Made by a program: the position numbers and the translations under genes
The notes under the pieces: model-generated
Seen by the model: only the letters and a program-made list of their open reading frames with translations
What the model was told of the DNA's origin: nothing
Database searches by the model: none
Assembly (NCBI GenBank): GCA_016704305.1
Contig: JADJAL010000009.1
Span: forward strand, 94,212 to 158,211
Direction: 5' to 3'
DNA: 64,000 nucleotides
DNA from: Haliea sp.
GTDB lineage: Bacteria > Pseudomonadota > Gammaproteobacteria > Pseudomonadales > Halieaceae
Shown here: one piece after another, positions 1 to 9,023 of the stretch
Numbering within the stretch: position 1 is the stretch's first letter
Layout of the letters: each line of letters starts with the position of its first letter

Positions 1-86
1 TAAGATGAACACGCAGCAGCGCGGGTGCCGGGACAGCGGCTTCTCGGCCCATTTCATACAGACAACGCACAAAGGGAACCACCGCA

Positions 87-857
87 ATGGGTAGAGTCGA
101 GGGCAAGGTCGCGGTTATCACCGGTGGTGCCTCCGGGCTGGGACTGGCATCCGCTCGCCGCCTGGCGCAGGAGGGCGCGACCGTGGTGCTGGCGGACATT
201 AACGAGGAACAGGGGCGCGCGGCCGCTGCAGAAATAGTTGGCGCACGGTTCGAACGCCTCGACGTTACCGTGGAGGCGCAGTGGGCTGCGCTGCTGGACC
301 GGGTGATAGCCGAGCACGGCAAGCTGGATGTGCTGCTCAACAGCGCCGGCGTGGTGAAACTCGCCAGTATTGAAGACACCACCGAGGACATCTGGCGATT
401 GGTCAACAGCGTCGGCACCGATGGTACCTTCTACGGTTGCAAGCACGCGCTACGCGTAATGAAAGCCGCAGGCAGCGGCTCCATTATCAACATGTGCTCC
501 ACCGCGAGTATCCAGGGAGGGCCGCAGATTTTCGCTTACGCAGCGTCCAAGAGCGCGATTCGCGGCATGACCAAGTCCATCGCCGTGCTCAGCGCGCAGG
601 AGGGCTACGGCGTGCGCTGCAACTCCGTGCACCCCGGCAATATGGATACGCCGATGCTGCGCGGCGTGCAGGCCATTGTCCGGGCCAATGATCCAGAGTT
701 GGCGCAAGGCATGGACAAAATCTGGGTCGGGCAGCCGGAGGATGTCGCCAACACGGTGCTGTTCCTGGCGTCCGACGAATCCCGCGCGATCAACGGCGCC
801 GCCCTGGTGGTGGACAACACAACGACAATCACCGAAGGGGTAGTACCCCTGCATTGA
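87..857 (+). CDS. SDR family NAD(P)-dependent oxidoreductase
   Basis: This 256-residue protein is a classical short-chain dehydrogenase/reductase, a cytoplasmic oxidoreductase acting on an alcohol or ketone with NAD(H) or NADP(H). The nucleotide-binding TGGASGLG lies at residues 12-19, NSAG near 85-88, the catalytic Ser in the CST motif near 138, and the YAASK motif gives Tyr151 and Lys155. Full length is normal for the family. The start is supported by AAAGGGAA upstream. The SnoaL-like gene begins 13 nt downstream, so the two are probably cotranscribed. The substrate cannot be told from sequence; such SDR plus SnoaL pairs are common in steroid, terpenoid or aromatic degradation clusters, which is an inference only. 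Confidence 0.93.
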   Translation: MGRVEGKVAVITGGASGLGLASARRLAQEGATVVLADINEEQGRAAAAEIVGARFERLDVTVEAQWAALLDRVIAEHGKLDVLLNSAGVVKLASIEDTTEDIWRLVNSVGTDGTFYGCKHALRVMKAAGSGSIINMCSTASIQGGPQIFAYAASKSAIRGMTKSIAVLSAQEGYGVRCNSVHPGNMDTPMLRGVQAIVRANDPELAQGMDKIWVGQPEDVANTVLFLASDESRAINGAALVVDNTTTITEGVVPLH

Positions 858-870
858 ACACGGAGGACTC

Positions 871-1365
871 GTGTCCGACGCTCACCAGCAACTGCAACAA
901 CTACAACAACTGCAGATCCGCAACGCGCTGATCGACAACTACAACGCCTACGCCGAGGGCCTGGACAGCAAGAACTGGCCGCTGGTGCGCGCCTGCTTCT
1001 CCGACGAGATCTACATCGATTACGGCCCGATCAGCGAGCCAACCGGCCCAGCCTCGGTGCCGCGCCGCGCCGACGACTGGCTGCTGCTGCTGCAATCGGT
1101 GATCAACCGCTTCGACATCACGCGCCATACCATCACCAACCACCGTGTCACGATCGACCGGGACAGCGTGAGCTGCCGCGCCTACCTGATCGCCGATCAC
1201 GTGAAGTTCGACCCCGCGATGGGTCCGCATGTCGCGGACGAAAACGTCGTCACCGTGGTGGGGGAGTACAACAACTACTACCGGCAGGAAGGCGGCCAGT
1301 GGAAGATCTGTCGCTCCGAGTTGGTGGTGAACTGGTCGCGGGGAAATATGGGGTTGATGGCGTAG
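871..1365 (+). CDS. SnoaL-like / NTF2-fold protein
   Basis: This protein of 164 residues starts at a GTG 13 nt after the SDR, with GGAGG just upstream. It has the layout of SnoaL_4/NTF2-like cone-shaped proteins: an N-terminal helix followed by the pattern LIDNYNAYAEGLDSKNW, a central acidic stretch, then an HTITNH segment and a C-terminal strand pair. The family includes cyclases, dehydratases, isomerases and small dioxygenase subunits, so a definite reaction cannot be assigned. The N-terminus carries a Gln-rich run (QQLQQLQQLQ). Close linkage suggests it acts on the same substrate as the SDR. Confidence 0.82.
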   Translation: MSDAHQQLQQLQQLQIRNALIDNYNAYAEGLDSKNWPLVRACFSDEIYIDYGPISEPTGPASVPRRADDWLLLLQSVINRFDITRHTITNHRVTIDRDSVSCRAYLIADHVKFDPAMGPHVADENVVTVVGEYNNYYRQEGGQWKICRSELVVNWSRGNMGLMA

Positions 1366-1423
1366 CAGATGCACTATACTGCGCGGCTCCAGCAACTCCT
1401 GCTTACTTCCGTGCGGCATCCAC

Positions 1424-2851
1424 ATGCAGTTTACGCCCCAGAAATCACCCAGACTCGGTATCGGCATTGATTTCGGCACCAGCAATAGCGCCGCCGCGAT
1501 GTTCGATGGCGAGCGCGTCACGCTCATAAAATTGGCCGCGCCGGACAGTGTGATGCCATCGGCCAACTATATCGACAAGGCCTACCAAAGCTCCATTGGC
1601 CAACGTGCGATAGATGACTACATCGAGGGCAACACCGGCCGCAAGGTAGAACTCAGTTGCGAAGTGCTCGGTGAGGCGCGCACAGGCACCGGCGAGGCTG
1701 CGAGTGCAACGGGAGGCCCAGGCGAACCAGAGGCCGCGACGGTCTATGGCCAGGCCTTCAACGATGCGAGTTTGCCGGGTAGATTGTTTCGCGGCACGAA
1801 ACGACTGTTGGGAAATACAAAAACTGACCGGACGCTGGTATTCGACAAGGCTTTCAGGTTGGTAGCGTTGGTGACGCCCATTCTCGTCGGGATTCGCCAG
1901 GCCATCGAGAACACCGTTGGCGGCAAGGTCAAACACGCTTGCCTGGGTCATCCGGTCAACTTTGAGGGCATTGAAAGCGGGCGCAATAGTATTGCGCTGA
2001 AACGCCTGGGCGAATCCTATGGTTACGCGGGGATTGCCGAGCAATCTTTCTGCCCCGAGCCCACGGCGGCCACCATCAGCTTCCTGCACAATCACCCGCA
2101 GAGCAATGATGAACTGATACTCACGGTCGATTTCGGCGGCGGCACGCTCGACTTCAGCGTGTTGCGACGCAGCGGCTCAACGTTCAAGGTGCAGGCCACG
2201 CACGGGATTGCGCTGGGCGGTGACAGGATCGACCAGACGATTTTCAGGGAGCTGGTGTTTCCGCTGCTGGGGCAGGGCGAACGCTGGAGTCGAATGGTGG
2301 ATGGCTCGAACGTGGATACCTTATTTCCTTTCGGAGAACTTGAAGCGCTGCTGATCAATTGGCCGATCAGCTATATGCTCAACCAAAATAAATATACCTC
2401 CGCCGTGATGCAGCGTATGGCGCAGACCGATCCAGGTGCGGAAAAATTCAGGCGGCTCTACGACCTTATTCAACAGAACTACAGCTACCAGGTGTTCGAG
2501 GCAATCAAGGATTTCAAGGCGCAGCTTTCAGTTGCTGACTCTGCCCTGTTGGATATTCCTGAGATCGATATCCAGGTTGAGGTTGAGCGCTGGGAATTTG
2601 AATTGATGATTTCTGATTTACTGTTCGAGTTTGAACAGGCGATCACCGTGGTGCTCGAGAAAGCCAACTGCCAAGCGCACGATATAGACTTGGTTATTCG
2701 CACCGGTGGATCTTCACTAATTCCAGCCGTAAAAGACATTCTCGATAACCAGTTCAGGGGCAAAGTTGTCGAGCATGATCCGTTCACCAGTGTGGCTGCG
2801 GGATTGGCGATTGCTGATTACTATCGCTACGCGGAAAGCGAGCTTTGTTAG
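1424..2851 (+). CDS. Hsp70 family protein, YegD-like
   Basis: This protein of 475 residues has the actin-like ATPase fold of Hsp70. The first phosphate loop FGTSNSAAA lies near residues 17-25, DFGGGTLDF near 235, and a C-terminal RTGGSSLIP adenosine motif near 427. It ends soon after the ATPase region and lacks the substrate-binding domain of DnaK (about 640 residues), which matches the shorter YegD-type proteins. A chaperone role is therefore uncertain. The start lies 58 nt after the SnoaL gene, and no GrpE or DnaJ partner is nearby. Residues about 85-105 (GEARTGTGEAASATGG and following) look like a low-complexity insertion. Confidence 0.9.
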   Translation: MQFTPQKSPRLGIGIDFGTSNSAAAMFDGERVTLIKLAAPDSVMPSANYIDKAYQSSIGQRAIDDYIEGNTGRKVELSCEVLGEARTGTGEAASATGGPGEPEAATVYGQAFNDASLPGRLFRGTKRLLGNTKTDRTLVFDKAFRLVALVTPILVGIRQAIENTVGGKVKHACLGHPVNFEGIESGRNSIALKRLGESYGYAGIAEQSFCPEPTAATISFLHNHPQSNDELILTVDFGGGTLDFSVLRRSGSTFKVQATHGIALGGDRIDQTIFRELVFPLLGQGERWSRMVDGSNVDTLFPFGELEALLINWPISYMLNQNKYTSAVMQRMAQTDPGAEKFRRLYDLIQQNYSYQVFEAIKDFKAQLSVADSALLDIPEIDIQVEVERWEFELMISDLLFEFEQAITVVLEKANCQAHDIDLVIRTGGSSLIPAVKDILDNQFRGKVVEHDPFTSVAAGLAIADYYRYAESELC

Positions 2852-3025
2852 TTGAAAAATTCCCGTGGTACTGCCTATTTCGGTGTTTGGGGAGAGTTGT
2901 AGTGAGGATAATAGTTACTTTAGGACAGTGCGGAAACTCAACATCCAGCTGAAATTTATCACGGAATTTTTACACTGACCCCATATACGCAGGTGAATCC
3001 AAGTAAATCTCCATGGCCGGCGGGC

Positions 3026-4120
3026 TCATGCAGATGTGTGGGCCAAGCTGTCAGCTTTACCCATTGCGACGCTGGCAGTAGCGGAGTTCCGTTGGCACGA
3101 TTGATCCAGTACAGAGGTATCACGCCCTGCGGCCTTGGCGGCGTACAAATGTTCGTCTGCGCGCCGCAGCCATTGATCCGCTCGCTCTCCACGGCGCAGT
3201 TGCGCTCCACCCATAGACGTCGTTACCGGCCCGCCTGGGCAGCGCAGGGATGACCTGATGCGCTGGTGCAGCAGTGCTTCGACGTGCCGCATCCCTGCTG
3301 CGTCAGTGTTTCGCAAAAGTACCAGAAACTCCTCGCCGCCATGGCGAAACAACTGATCCTCGCGTCGCAGTCCGCGCTTGACCAGACTCACAAAATCGAT
3401 GAGTACCTGATCGCCGGCACCGTGGCCATGGGTATCGTTTACCTGCTTGAAATGATCGAGATCCAGAGCGAGCAGGCAGCTGGCCTCATTATGGCGGTCA
3501 CACGCCGCGATCGCCCGCTCCAACTCGGGTCCCATCGCGCCACGATTCAGCGCAACGGTCAGCGCATCCCGGGTGGCGCCGTATTCCAGGACCCGACGCC
3601 GACCGTGTGTGACGCTTGAGAAGATGGCCGCTTGACTCGCCGCCATAAAACAGCTGGCGAGGTACGACAGGCGTTCCGCCAATGTATCGAATATGGTGTT
3701 CTGTTGGTGGTAGAAAACGGCAATGAGTATCCCCAGTAGCATCAACGACGCAAAGGTAGCCATCCGGATTGATAGAATGAAGAAATACAGAATGATTAGC
3801 GGATAGGTCCACATAAGGCCGACGATACCCAGTTTCATCGAAACCACGATGGCGGCCAGAGACAGTATGATAAGAAGCGCCAGGTTGGAAAAACGTTTGT
3901 TGCTGGCAGAGCGGTTGTGCGCAATGGTGATGCCAATAGCAAAGATCAGTAACGCATCGAGGATTGCCATCTGGTAGTTTCCGCTCTCGAAGCGGAACAC
4001 GGCGAATGGCGCGATCACCAGTATCGCCACACAGCCCATCGTGATAACAACAAGCCGTTCGCAACGATCATGTAGCGTCGTCACGTCTGTGTTGCTGTGT
4101 TCGCGGTTCCTGCCATTCAT
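3026..4120 (-). CDS. membrane-bound diguanylate cyclase (GGDEF)
   Basis: It makes the second messenger c-di-GMP from two GTP. I chose the ATG at 4120 (364 residues) because GAGGAC precedes it by a good distance; an in-frame ATG at 4261 would add 47 residues without clear homology. The N-terminal half contains about five or six hydrophobic helices (residues about 25-155) and no recognised sensor domain beyond them. The catalytic signature is GGEEF at residues 261-265, preceded by an RRED inhibitory I-site five residues upstream, so both catalysis and product inhibition look intact. No EAL domain is present. The signal sensed is unknown. Confidence 0.92.
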   Translation of the reverse strand: MNGRNREHSNTDVTTLHDRCERLVVITMGCVAILVIAPFAVFRFESGNYQMAILDALLIFAIGITIAHNRSASNKRFSNLALLIILSLAAIVVSMKLGIVGLMWTYPLIILYFFILSIRMATFASLMLLGILIAVFYHQQNTIFDTLAERLSYLASCFMAASQAAIFSSVTHGRRRVLEYGATRDALTVALNRGAMGPELERAIAACDRHNEASCLLALDLDHFKQVNDTHGHGAGDQVLIDFVSLVKRGLRREDQLFRHGGEEFLVLLRNTDAAGMRHVEALLHQRIRSSLRCPGGPVTTSMGGAQLRRGERADQWLRRADEHLYAAKAAGRDTSVLDQSCQRNSATASVAMGKADSLAHTSA

Positions 4121-4754
4121 TGTGATGTCCTCGACAGCGCTATGTGGGCAATCTATTGCTTTCCCCGAGTCAAGATCGTGATGCTGCACCAACAGCGCCT
4201 TCAGTGCCTCGACTCCAGGATGTAGCCCTGTTGCGGTGTCCTGCGTGCTGAGATTAACCAAGTAAATACCTTCGTCTCAATACGGAAGATTGCGTATACA
4301 CCGAGGTTTTTTTCGTATTTTTCTATATCGGAGAGATAATTGTTGTTCTGGCTTTTGTGTTGCCTGTCATCGCGACTGTGGCCTGAGACCTTTTGCCTGC
4401 GCCGAACAAGCACAATTGAAAAGATGCGCGCGGAATCGCTGGCCGATTCTGTCAGGATGTCTATCGCCATCAAACAATAATTGGCGGATCAATGAGGGTG
4501 CGAATAATGGCAGCTTGCCTGAGTGACTGAATGCAGCTTCGGTGTCTGATTGAATTGTGTAAACTGCAGTATCGGCTTTTGTCGAGTTCCTGTTTATGGA
4601 TACTGTTGTAGAATTGTTGCCGGATATTTCTGTTGAAACTCCAGCCGATTCAAGCGTGGAGCAGCTTGGGAAGCTTGGTACCGCGTAATCCGGTAGCATA
4701 TGCGTTAATCACTTTTTGTCCGTCTAACCCACCCCCCGCAACAAGGACCACACG
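4121..4754 (+). other. long intergenic region without a recognisable gene
   Basis: About 630 bases separate the divergent diguanylate cyclase and SEC-C genes (about 490 if the longer cyclase start is used). The DNA is visibly more AT-rich than its neighbours. Open frames here are short, lack homology I recognise and have no convincing ribosome sites. It must hold both promoters, but I could not pick convincing -35/-10 pairs. Confidence 0.5.
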
Positions 4755-5096
4755 ATGTCAGACAAGTTTTTCTTCAAGGGCCGCCAGGATGCACGCCAGG
4801 ATTACTCCGGTGGTGCGTACAAGACAAATGCGGGCAGTAATGCGGGCAGCGAGAAGTACCCGCTGACGCTGGTGGTAACCAGTGAAGCGCGTCGACAGGA
4901 GGTGCAGGCGCTGGTGGATGAAGCGCAGTTGCATGCCCGGATCAGTGTCGATACCAGTGAAGATGCGCAGGAGTCGATTGCGGAACTGACCGCGTTGCTC
5001 AACAAGGGCGCCACGGTTAAAGTGGATAAAACGCCTGCGCGCAACGAACCCTGTACCTGCGGCAGTGGCAAAAAATACAAAAAATGCTGTGGCTAG
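4755..5096 (+). CDS. SEC-C metal-binding motif protein (PBPRA1643 type)
   Basis: This small protein has 113 residues. The C-terminus is a textbook SEC-C zinc motif, PCTCGSGKKYKKCCG, with Cys-X-Cys and Cys-Cys ligands as in the SecA tail. The N-terminus (MSDKFFFKGRQDARQDY) and the overall length match a conserved gammaproteobacterial family of unknown function often labelled SWIM/SEC-C, PBPRA1643 family. The middle third, around residues 35-90, resembles a small alpha/beta domain. A role in binding ribosomes or SecB-like clients is possible but not shown. The start is preceded by ACAAGGACC. Confidence 0.88.
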   Translation: MSDKFFFKGRQDARQDYSGGAYKTNAGSNAGSEKYPLTLVVTSEARRQEVQALVDEAQLHARISVDTSEDAQESIAELTALLNKGATVKVDKTPARNEPCTCGSGKKYKKCCG

Positions 5097-5124
5097 GCCG
5101 CATCTTCGCAACAGGTACACCCCG

Positions 5125-6042
5125 ATGCCAGCGACGAACCATAAACTCACGACCGAAGAGATGGCGCGCTTTGTCGCAGACGGTTATCTGCGCTTTGACG
5201 CACTGATCCCCGAGGCGATCAATCAACCCATTATCGAAGAGCTGCGGGCGCTCGAATCGAACAAGATCAACCAGATTTTTGGGCAGCCAGCAGACGCGGG
5301 CGGACCGCCGCGACCAGCGAGCCTCACGCCACTGTCACAGTGCTACCCGGCACCCTCGCTGCTCGGCGCAATGCTGAATCTGCCCGAGGTGCAGGGCATC
5401 ATCGAATCGCTGGTGGGGCCAGACCCGCTCTTCGACCACGACTTCGTGCACCGCTTGCCGGCGGGCAGTACCTACCATCAACACCTGCACGTGGACGCCG
5501 TCGTCGACAGCGGCGACCCGACATTCGACATCCAGCTATTTTACTTTCCACACGCTGTTGCGCCAGGTGCCGGCGGCACGCGCTTCGTACCGGCGACGCA
5601 CCTGCGCCGTACCCGCGCCGAGGGCGTCAGTCGCTACCAGCACCTGCTGGGCGAGCAGCAGTACAGCGGCGTGGACGGAACCCTGATGGTCTTTCACCAT
5701 GGCCTGTGGCATGCCGGCCAGCCCAACCCGAGTGACGTCGATCGCTGGATGTACAAGATCCGGCTCAATCCGAGCGTCTCGCAGGTCAAGCGCTGGAACA
5801 TGGACGATTTCGAACGCATCCACAACGACGCCAGCGACCACACCTTCGCACTGATGCGCCATGACAGCGTGGCGCAGATCCTGCGCACGATGCAGCCCTG
5901 GCAAAAGGGGCATGAAAGCCGCTACGAGCAGATGCAGCGCGCTCGCCTGTGGCGCTACCTGAGCAACGACCCGGGCTTCGACGTGGATTACTACCACACA
6001 CGGATCGAGCAACGCGGCCGCATTGCCGGGGAGCAACGCTGA
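5125..6042 (+). CDS. phytanoyl-CoA dioxygenase (PhyH) family protein, copy 1
   Basis: This protein of 305 residues is a putative Fe(II)/2-oxoglutarate-dependent oxygenase. The iron triad is visible: His122 and Asp124 in the HLHVD motif, and His196 in LWHAGQ; Arg213 in WMYKIRL is the likely 2-oxoglutarate anchor. I start at ATG 5125; an in-frame upstream ATG at 5065 overlaps the SEC-C gene. The stop overlaps the ATG of the following 91-residue gene by one base (TGATG), implying translational coupling. A decayed second copy of the 3' part lies at 13139-13540. The substrate is unknown. Confidence 0.9.
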   Translation: MPATNHKLTTEEMARFVADGYLRFDALIPEAINQPIIEELRALESNKINQIFGQPADAGGPPRPASLTPLSQCYPAPSLLGAMLNLPEVQGIIESLVGPDPLFDHDFVHRLPAGSTYHQHLHVDAVVDSGDPTFDIQLFYFPHAVAPGAGGTRFVPATHLRRTRAEGVSRYQHLLGEQQYSGVDGTLMVFHHGLWHAGQPNPSDVDRWMYKIRLNPSVSQVKRWNMDDFERIHNDASDHTFALMRHDSVAQILRTMQPWQKGHESRYEQMQRARLWRYLSNDPGFDVDYYHTRIEQRGRIAGEQR

Positions 6043-6317
6043 TGCCCGTCAGGCAGCAAATTTTGTACCTCTGGCTGGCAGAGGGCGCGCTCGACACCGA
6101 AACGGTGGGCTGGGCATTCCACGACGGCACCAGTGGTGCAGGGCCCCAGTTGCCCGAGGCTGAGCCTCCCTATCCGACCGGGCTGGCCGCGCTGCAACAG
6201 GGATGGTTCCTCATCCAGTCGCCCGCGCCTTACGCGCTGCATGCTGGCGCTGAGTATGAGGTGTCGTATCTAGCCAACGAGTTTGTCTTCGAACGGCGCA
6301 TCGATATCCAGGGCTGA
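6042..6317 (+). CDS. hypothetical protein coupled to PhyH dioxygenase
   Basis: This protein has 91 residues, and its ATG overlaps the dioxygenase stop. I do not recognise a named domain. Features are an aromatic N-terminus (ILYLWLAEG), a Pro/Gly-rich centre (GPQLPEAEPPYPTG) and a C-terminal strand-like pattern ending FVFERRID. The diverged copy at 13340-13540 preserves the reading frame of this tail, with mostly conservative changes. That suggests the protein was under selection when the copies separated. A role as accessory subunit or stabiliser of the dioxygenase is inferred from coupling alone. Confidence 0.72.
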   Translation: MPVRQQILYLWLAEGALDTETVGWAFHDGTSGAGPQLPEAEPPYPTGLAALQQGWFLIQSPAPYALHAGAEYEVSYLANEFVFERRIDIQG

Positions 6318-6334
6318 ATGGCACTGACGCCGAG

Positions 6335-6377
6335 CTATCGGGTCTCGCTCGCTGCGTCGGCAATCCGCTCCTGCAGC
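6335..6377 (-). pseudogene. orphan 3' tail of a PhyH gene like the one at 14506-15744
   Basis: Read on the minus strand these bases give LQERIADAASETR followed by a stop. The dioxygenase at 14506-15744 ends VQERIAGAAAETR and stop. The tail sits 17 nt after the stop of the 91-residue gene, facing it. It is therefore the end of a convergent gene whose body now lies about 8 kb to the right, and it marks the left edge of island A. Confidence 0.8.
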
Positions 6378-6607
6378 ACGCAAGAAGATTCGCGCGCAAG
6401 CCGCTTAACGCACCGCCATCGATGCGCCGATGCAGCTGTCGATTACTTTGCTGGTGGACGGGTCTGCAATGGGACTGAAAACCGCAGCCTGTACTATAAG
6501 GGTGTCTATCGGCGCCCGATTGAATGAAACTGCGGTAAGTTGAAGGATACGAGCACGGGCTTGACGTCTGGGCTTGTGGGAAGACGTGCTTCAGCAGGCC
6601 AAAAGCA

Positions 6608-7588
6608 CTACTCGGGACTGTTAGCGCGCCTTTCCGAGCTTACCTTGTGTCCAATTCCAAGGTTGCGTCGCCATGCTCCAGGCGTGAGGCCACACGACAT
6701 TCCGAATACCCGGGTGAAGTGGCTCTGGTCACAGAAACCACACGCAAGCGCAATCTCCGCGAGCGACAGGCGTGGGTCGGCAAGCATCCCCTTCGCAACA
6801 TCGATCCGTCTAAGCATCAGCCATTGATAAGGCGCAACCCCCGTCGCCCACTTGAAAGCGCGAGAAAAATGGCTGACAGACAACCCACATACATTGGCAA
6901 TTTCGTGAAGCGAAGTATCGCCTTGGAGGTTTGACGAGAGAAGCTCTTTTGCACGCGTTTCTTGCCACTTGGCGAGCCCGCCTCTTTGCCGGCCTCCGGG
7001 GCTCATGCCACCATATACTTGCGCTACATGTGCGCCCAGTGCGACGACGACATGCTCAATGAACAGCGGATTAGTGAGCGCTGATTCCCGGAACGCCGGG
7101 AGAAGTGATGATCCCAAATTCCAGACCACGGGATCACGCAGTGGTTCACCCGGCCGATACCAAAGACCGCCTATGCGCGGAGCTTCCGATTCGTCGGCTA
7201 TAGCGTTCAGTGCCGCGCGAGGCAAGTAGAAATGAAGTGCATGATGCGGATGCTCGATCAGGGCCGCCTGCTCGCGTTTCAAATCCCGCAGATAAAACTG
7301 TCCCGCTGTAATTGTTCTGCGTGGTAAAGGGTGCCCATCCTCCCACACTTCATGATCTGGAATATCCCGAAACATCAGGCCCAGCAAAAATGCATCTTCA
7401 ACCTGGATGGAATCCGTCATGCCGACGATGGGGTCATCGGCCCTTATTTCGGTAACTGCCAGGTGTGCCATCCTTACTTGCCGAGCGACCAATACCGGAG
7501 CGGACGGAAGATGAAATAGATTGCCAAATCGCGAACCAACGGCGCCAGAGCGGGTCGATTGTCGAGTTGCATTGCACCCTGATGACAT
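6608..7588 (-). CDS. AraC family transcriptional regulator
   Basis: This regulator is 326 residues from ATG 7588, chosen for the GGAGG 10 nt upstream; an in-frame ATG at 7747 would add 53 residues of unlikely sequence. The last 100 residues are a double helix-turn-helix AraC/XylS domain: DTSLHEIANVCGLSVSHFSR is the first and LSLAEIALACGFCDQSHFTR the second recognition unit. The N-terminal region resembles the AraC-ligand-binding domains found next to hydrolase and oxidoreductase genes. It reads the same way as the SDR, hydrolase and MBL genes to its right, so it may control that block. Confidence 0.9.
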   Translation of the reverse strand: MSSGCNATRQSTRSGAVGSRFGNLFHLPSAPVLVARQVRMAHLAVTEIRADDPIVGMTDSIQVEDAFLLGLMFRDIPDHEVWEDGHPLPRRTITAGQFYLRDLKREQAALIEHPHHALHFYLPRAALNAIADESEAPRIGGLWYRPGEPLRDPVVWNLGSSLLPAFRESALTNPLFIEHVVVALGAHVAQVYGGMSPGGRQRGGLAKWQETRAKELLSSNLQGDTSLHEIANVCGLSVSHFSRAFKWATGVAPYQWLMLRRIDVAKGMLADPRLSLAEIALACGFCDQSHFTRVFGMSCGLTPGAWRRNLGIGHKVSSERRANSPE

Positions 7589-7840
7589 CTGCAGCCAGCC
7601 TCCGTCGAACGCATCCACCGTATGGCCGATACCGAATTTCGCACGGCTGTAAGGTGAGTTTGTCACAGCGCATTGTATACCGAATAGACCCACTATTCTG
7701 ATGCCTACGCGGGAACGTAGTGTGACACGCAAGGTCACTAAGCGCACGACTATTTTCGAGCATGGCTTTGCCTTCTTGCAGTCCCTTTTAATTCGACAAA
7801 GTCAGCCCTTCGAAGCAGATACAGCGTTAAACGGTGGTCT

Positions 7841-8606
7841 TCAAATCTGTGCAGTTCCGCCGTCCACGAACAGTTCAACCCCGGTGATATAGCTGGCGTC
7901 ATCACTAGCCAGGAACGACACGGCCTTGGCGACTTCGTCAGGCTGACCAATACGGCCCAGCGGTGCAGCATCCGCTGCCTGTTGAACAAAGCCCGCGATT
8001 TGCTCGTCGTTCAGGCCAAGCTCGGTCTTGTAGGCTGGCGTGATAATTGTCCCTGGGGCAACGGCGTTGACACGGATGTCGCGACCCTTCAGATCCGATG
8101 CCCAAGTCCGCACGAACGACCGCAGCGCAGCCTTGGTGGCCGCATAAATGCCAAACGCCGGCACACCCCGGATCGACGCCATTGAACCGTTTATGACGAT
8201 CGCGGAGCCCGGTGGCATCAGGTCAATCGCCTTCTGCACGGTGAAAAGTGTGCCTTTCATTGATGTTGAAGTACTTGTCGAACTGCGCTTCGGTGATGGC
8301 GCCTAATGGGCTGAATTCACCACCACCCGCATTGGCGAAAAGGATATCCAGCTTGCCGTGGCGCGTCTTGATGCGGGCAAAGATCCGATCGAGATCGGCT
8401 TGGCTCGTGATGTCACCTTGAAGGGCCTCAGCTTTGTCGCTCAATGTGGCTACGGCGATATCCAGCTCCGGCTTTCTGCGCCCGCTGAAATAGACGAAAG
8501 CACCTTCGGAAACCAGGCGTTGAACAGCGGCCAAGCCGAGTCCTGAACTGCCACCGGTTACGAGTGCCACCTTGCCGGCGTGCTTTGTGGTGTGGATGGA
8601 CGTCAT
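7841..8606 (-). pseudogene. SDR family oxidoreductase, frameshifted
   Basis: An SDR of about 250 residues split by one frame change near 8259. The N-terminal part from ATG 8606 (AGAAGGAA upstream) contains TGGSSGLG and NAGGG and runs in frame to FNIN. The C-terminal part continues in another frame with KGTLFTVQKA, the catalytic Ser in NGSMAS, YAATK and the end VDGGTAQI. Restoring two bases in the AATGAAAGG context gives the expected FNINVKGTLF. Everything else is intact, so this is either a sequencing error or a very recent mutation. Its orientation fits an operon with the hydrolase genes of island A. Confidence 0.85.
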
Positions 8607-8622
8607 GGTAATTTCCTTCTGT

Positions 8623-8965
8623 TTAGGGATTGATCCGGAGTAAGTCATGGATATCCTTGGCCATGCTCTCGTTTAGCGCCCGCCAAGTTATTGGCCAAGC
8701 TTGCTTCAGCGCAACGGCTTCAACCTCAGCACCGACGACATAATGAGGGCGCGTGCCTTTGCCATATGCCAATGCGTTATTGAAGCCTCGATGTTCGGCC
8801 ATGAGTGCCGCGACAGAAACATCGCCAACAATGGAGTTCGAGGCGCTCATTGGAATGGCAGCCACTTCACCTTACGCGAGTGCCAGGCCAGGTCCTGACA
8901 CTGCCAGTGTTGCTGAGATACGTGAGAATCATCTGGCGGCCGTGCTTGCTGCGAGTCATATGCAT
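8623..8965 (-). pseudogene. possible small gene, frame-disrupted, unknown
   Basis: A strong AGGAGG precedes ATG 8965 and opens a 32-codon frame (starting MHMTRSKHGRQMILTYLS) that stops at TGA. A second frame then continues for 80 codons (VAAIPMSASNSIVGDVSV to HDLLRINP) up to 17 nt before the SDR start. The two together would give a protein of about 112 residues if a frameshift lies near 8865. I recognise no family. The gene-like spacing between the hydrolase and the SDR is the main argument; the frame could equally be non-coding. Confidence 0.35.
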
Positions 8966-9023
8966 ATCGCCTCCTGAGGGGTACATTACTGAGCCGTCAA
9001 TTGGATACCTTGCTACTACCGAT

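Noticed and set aside
1..86. Possible end of an upstream gene before the first SDR
   Set aside because: Only about 85 bases are available and no coding tail can be assigned.
3026..4261. Longer start for the diguanylate cyclase at 4261
   Set aside because: The extra residues are polar, lack homology and have no ribosome site, whereas ATG 4120 has one.
4290..4699. Several open frames of 60-110 codons between the diguanylate cyclase and SEC-C genes
   Set aside because: No ribosome sites, no recognisable family, and the frames overlap each other on both strands.
6461..6520. Possible tRNA or small RNA fold after the PhyH tail
   Set aside because: No cloverleaf arms can be drawn and the conserved T-loop bases are absent.
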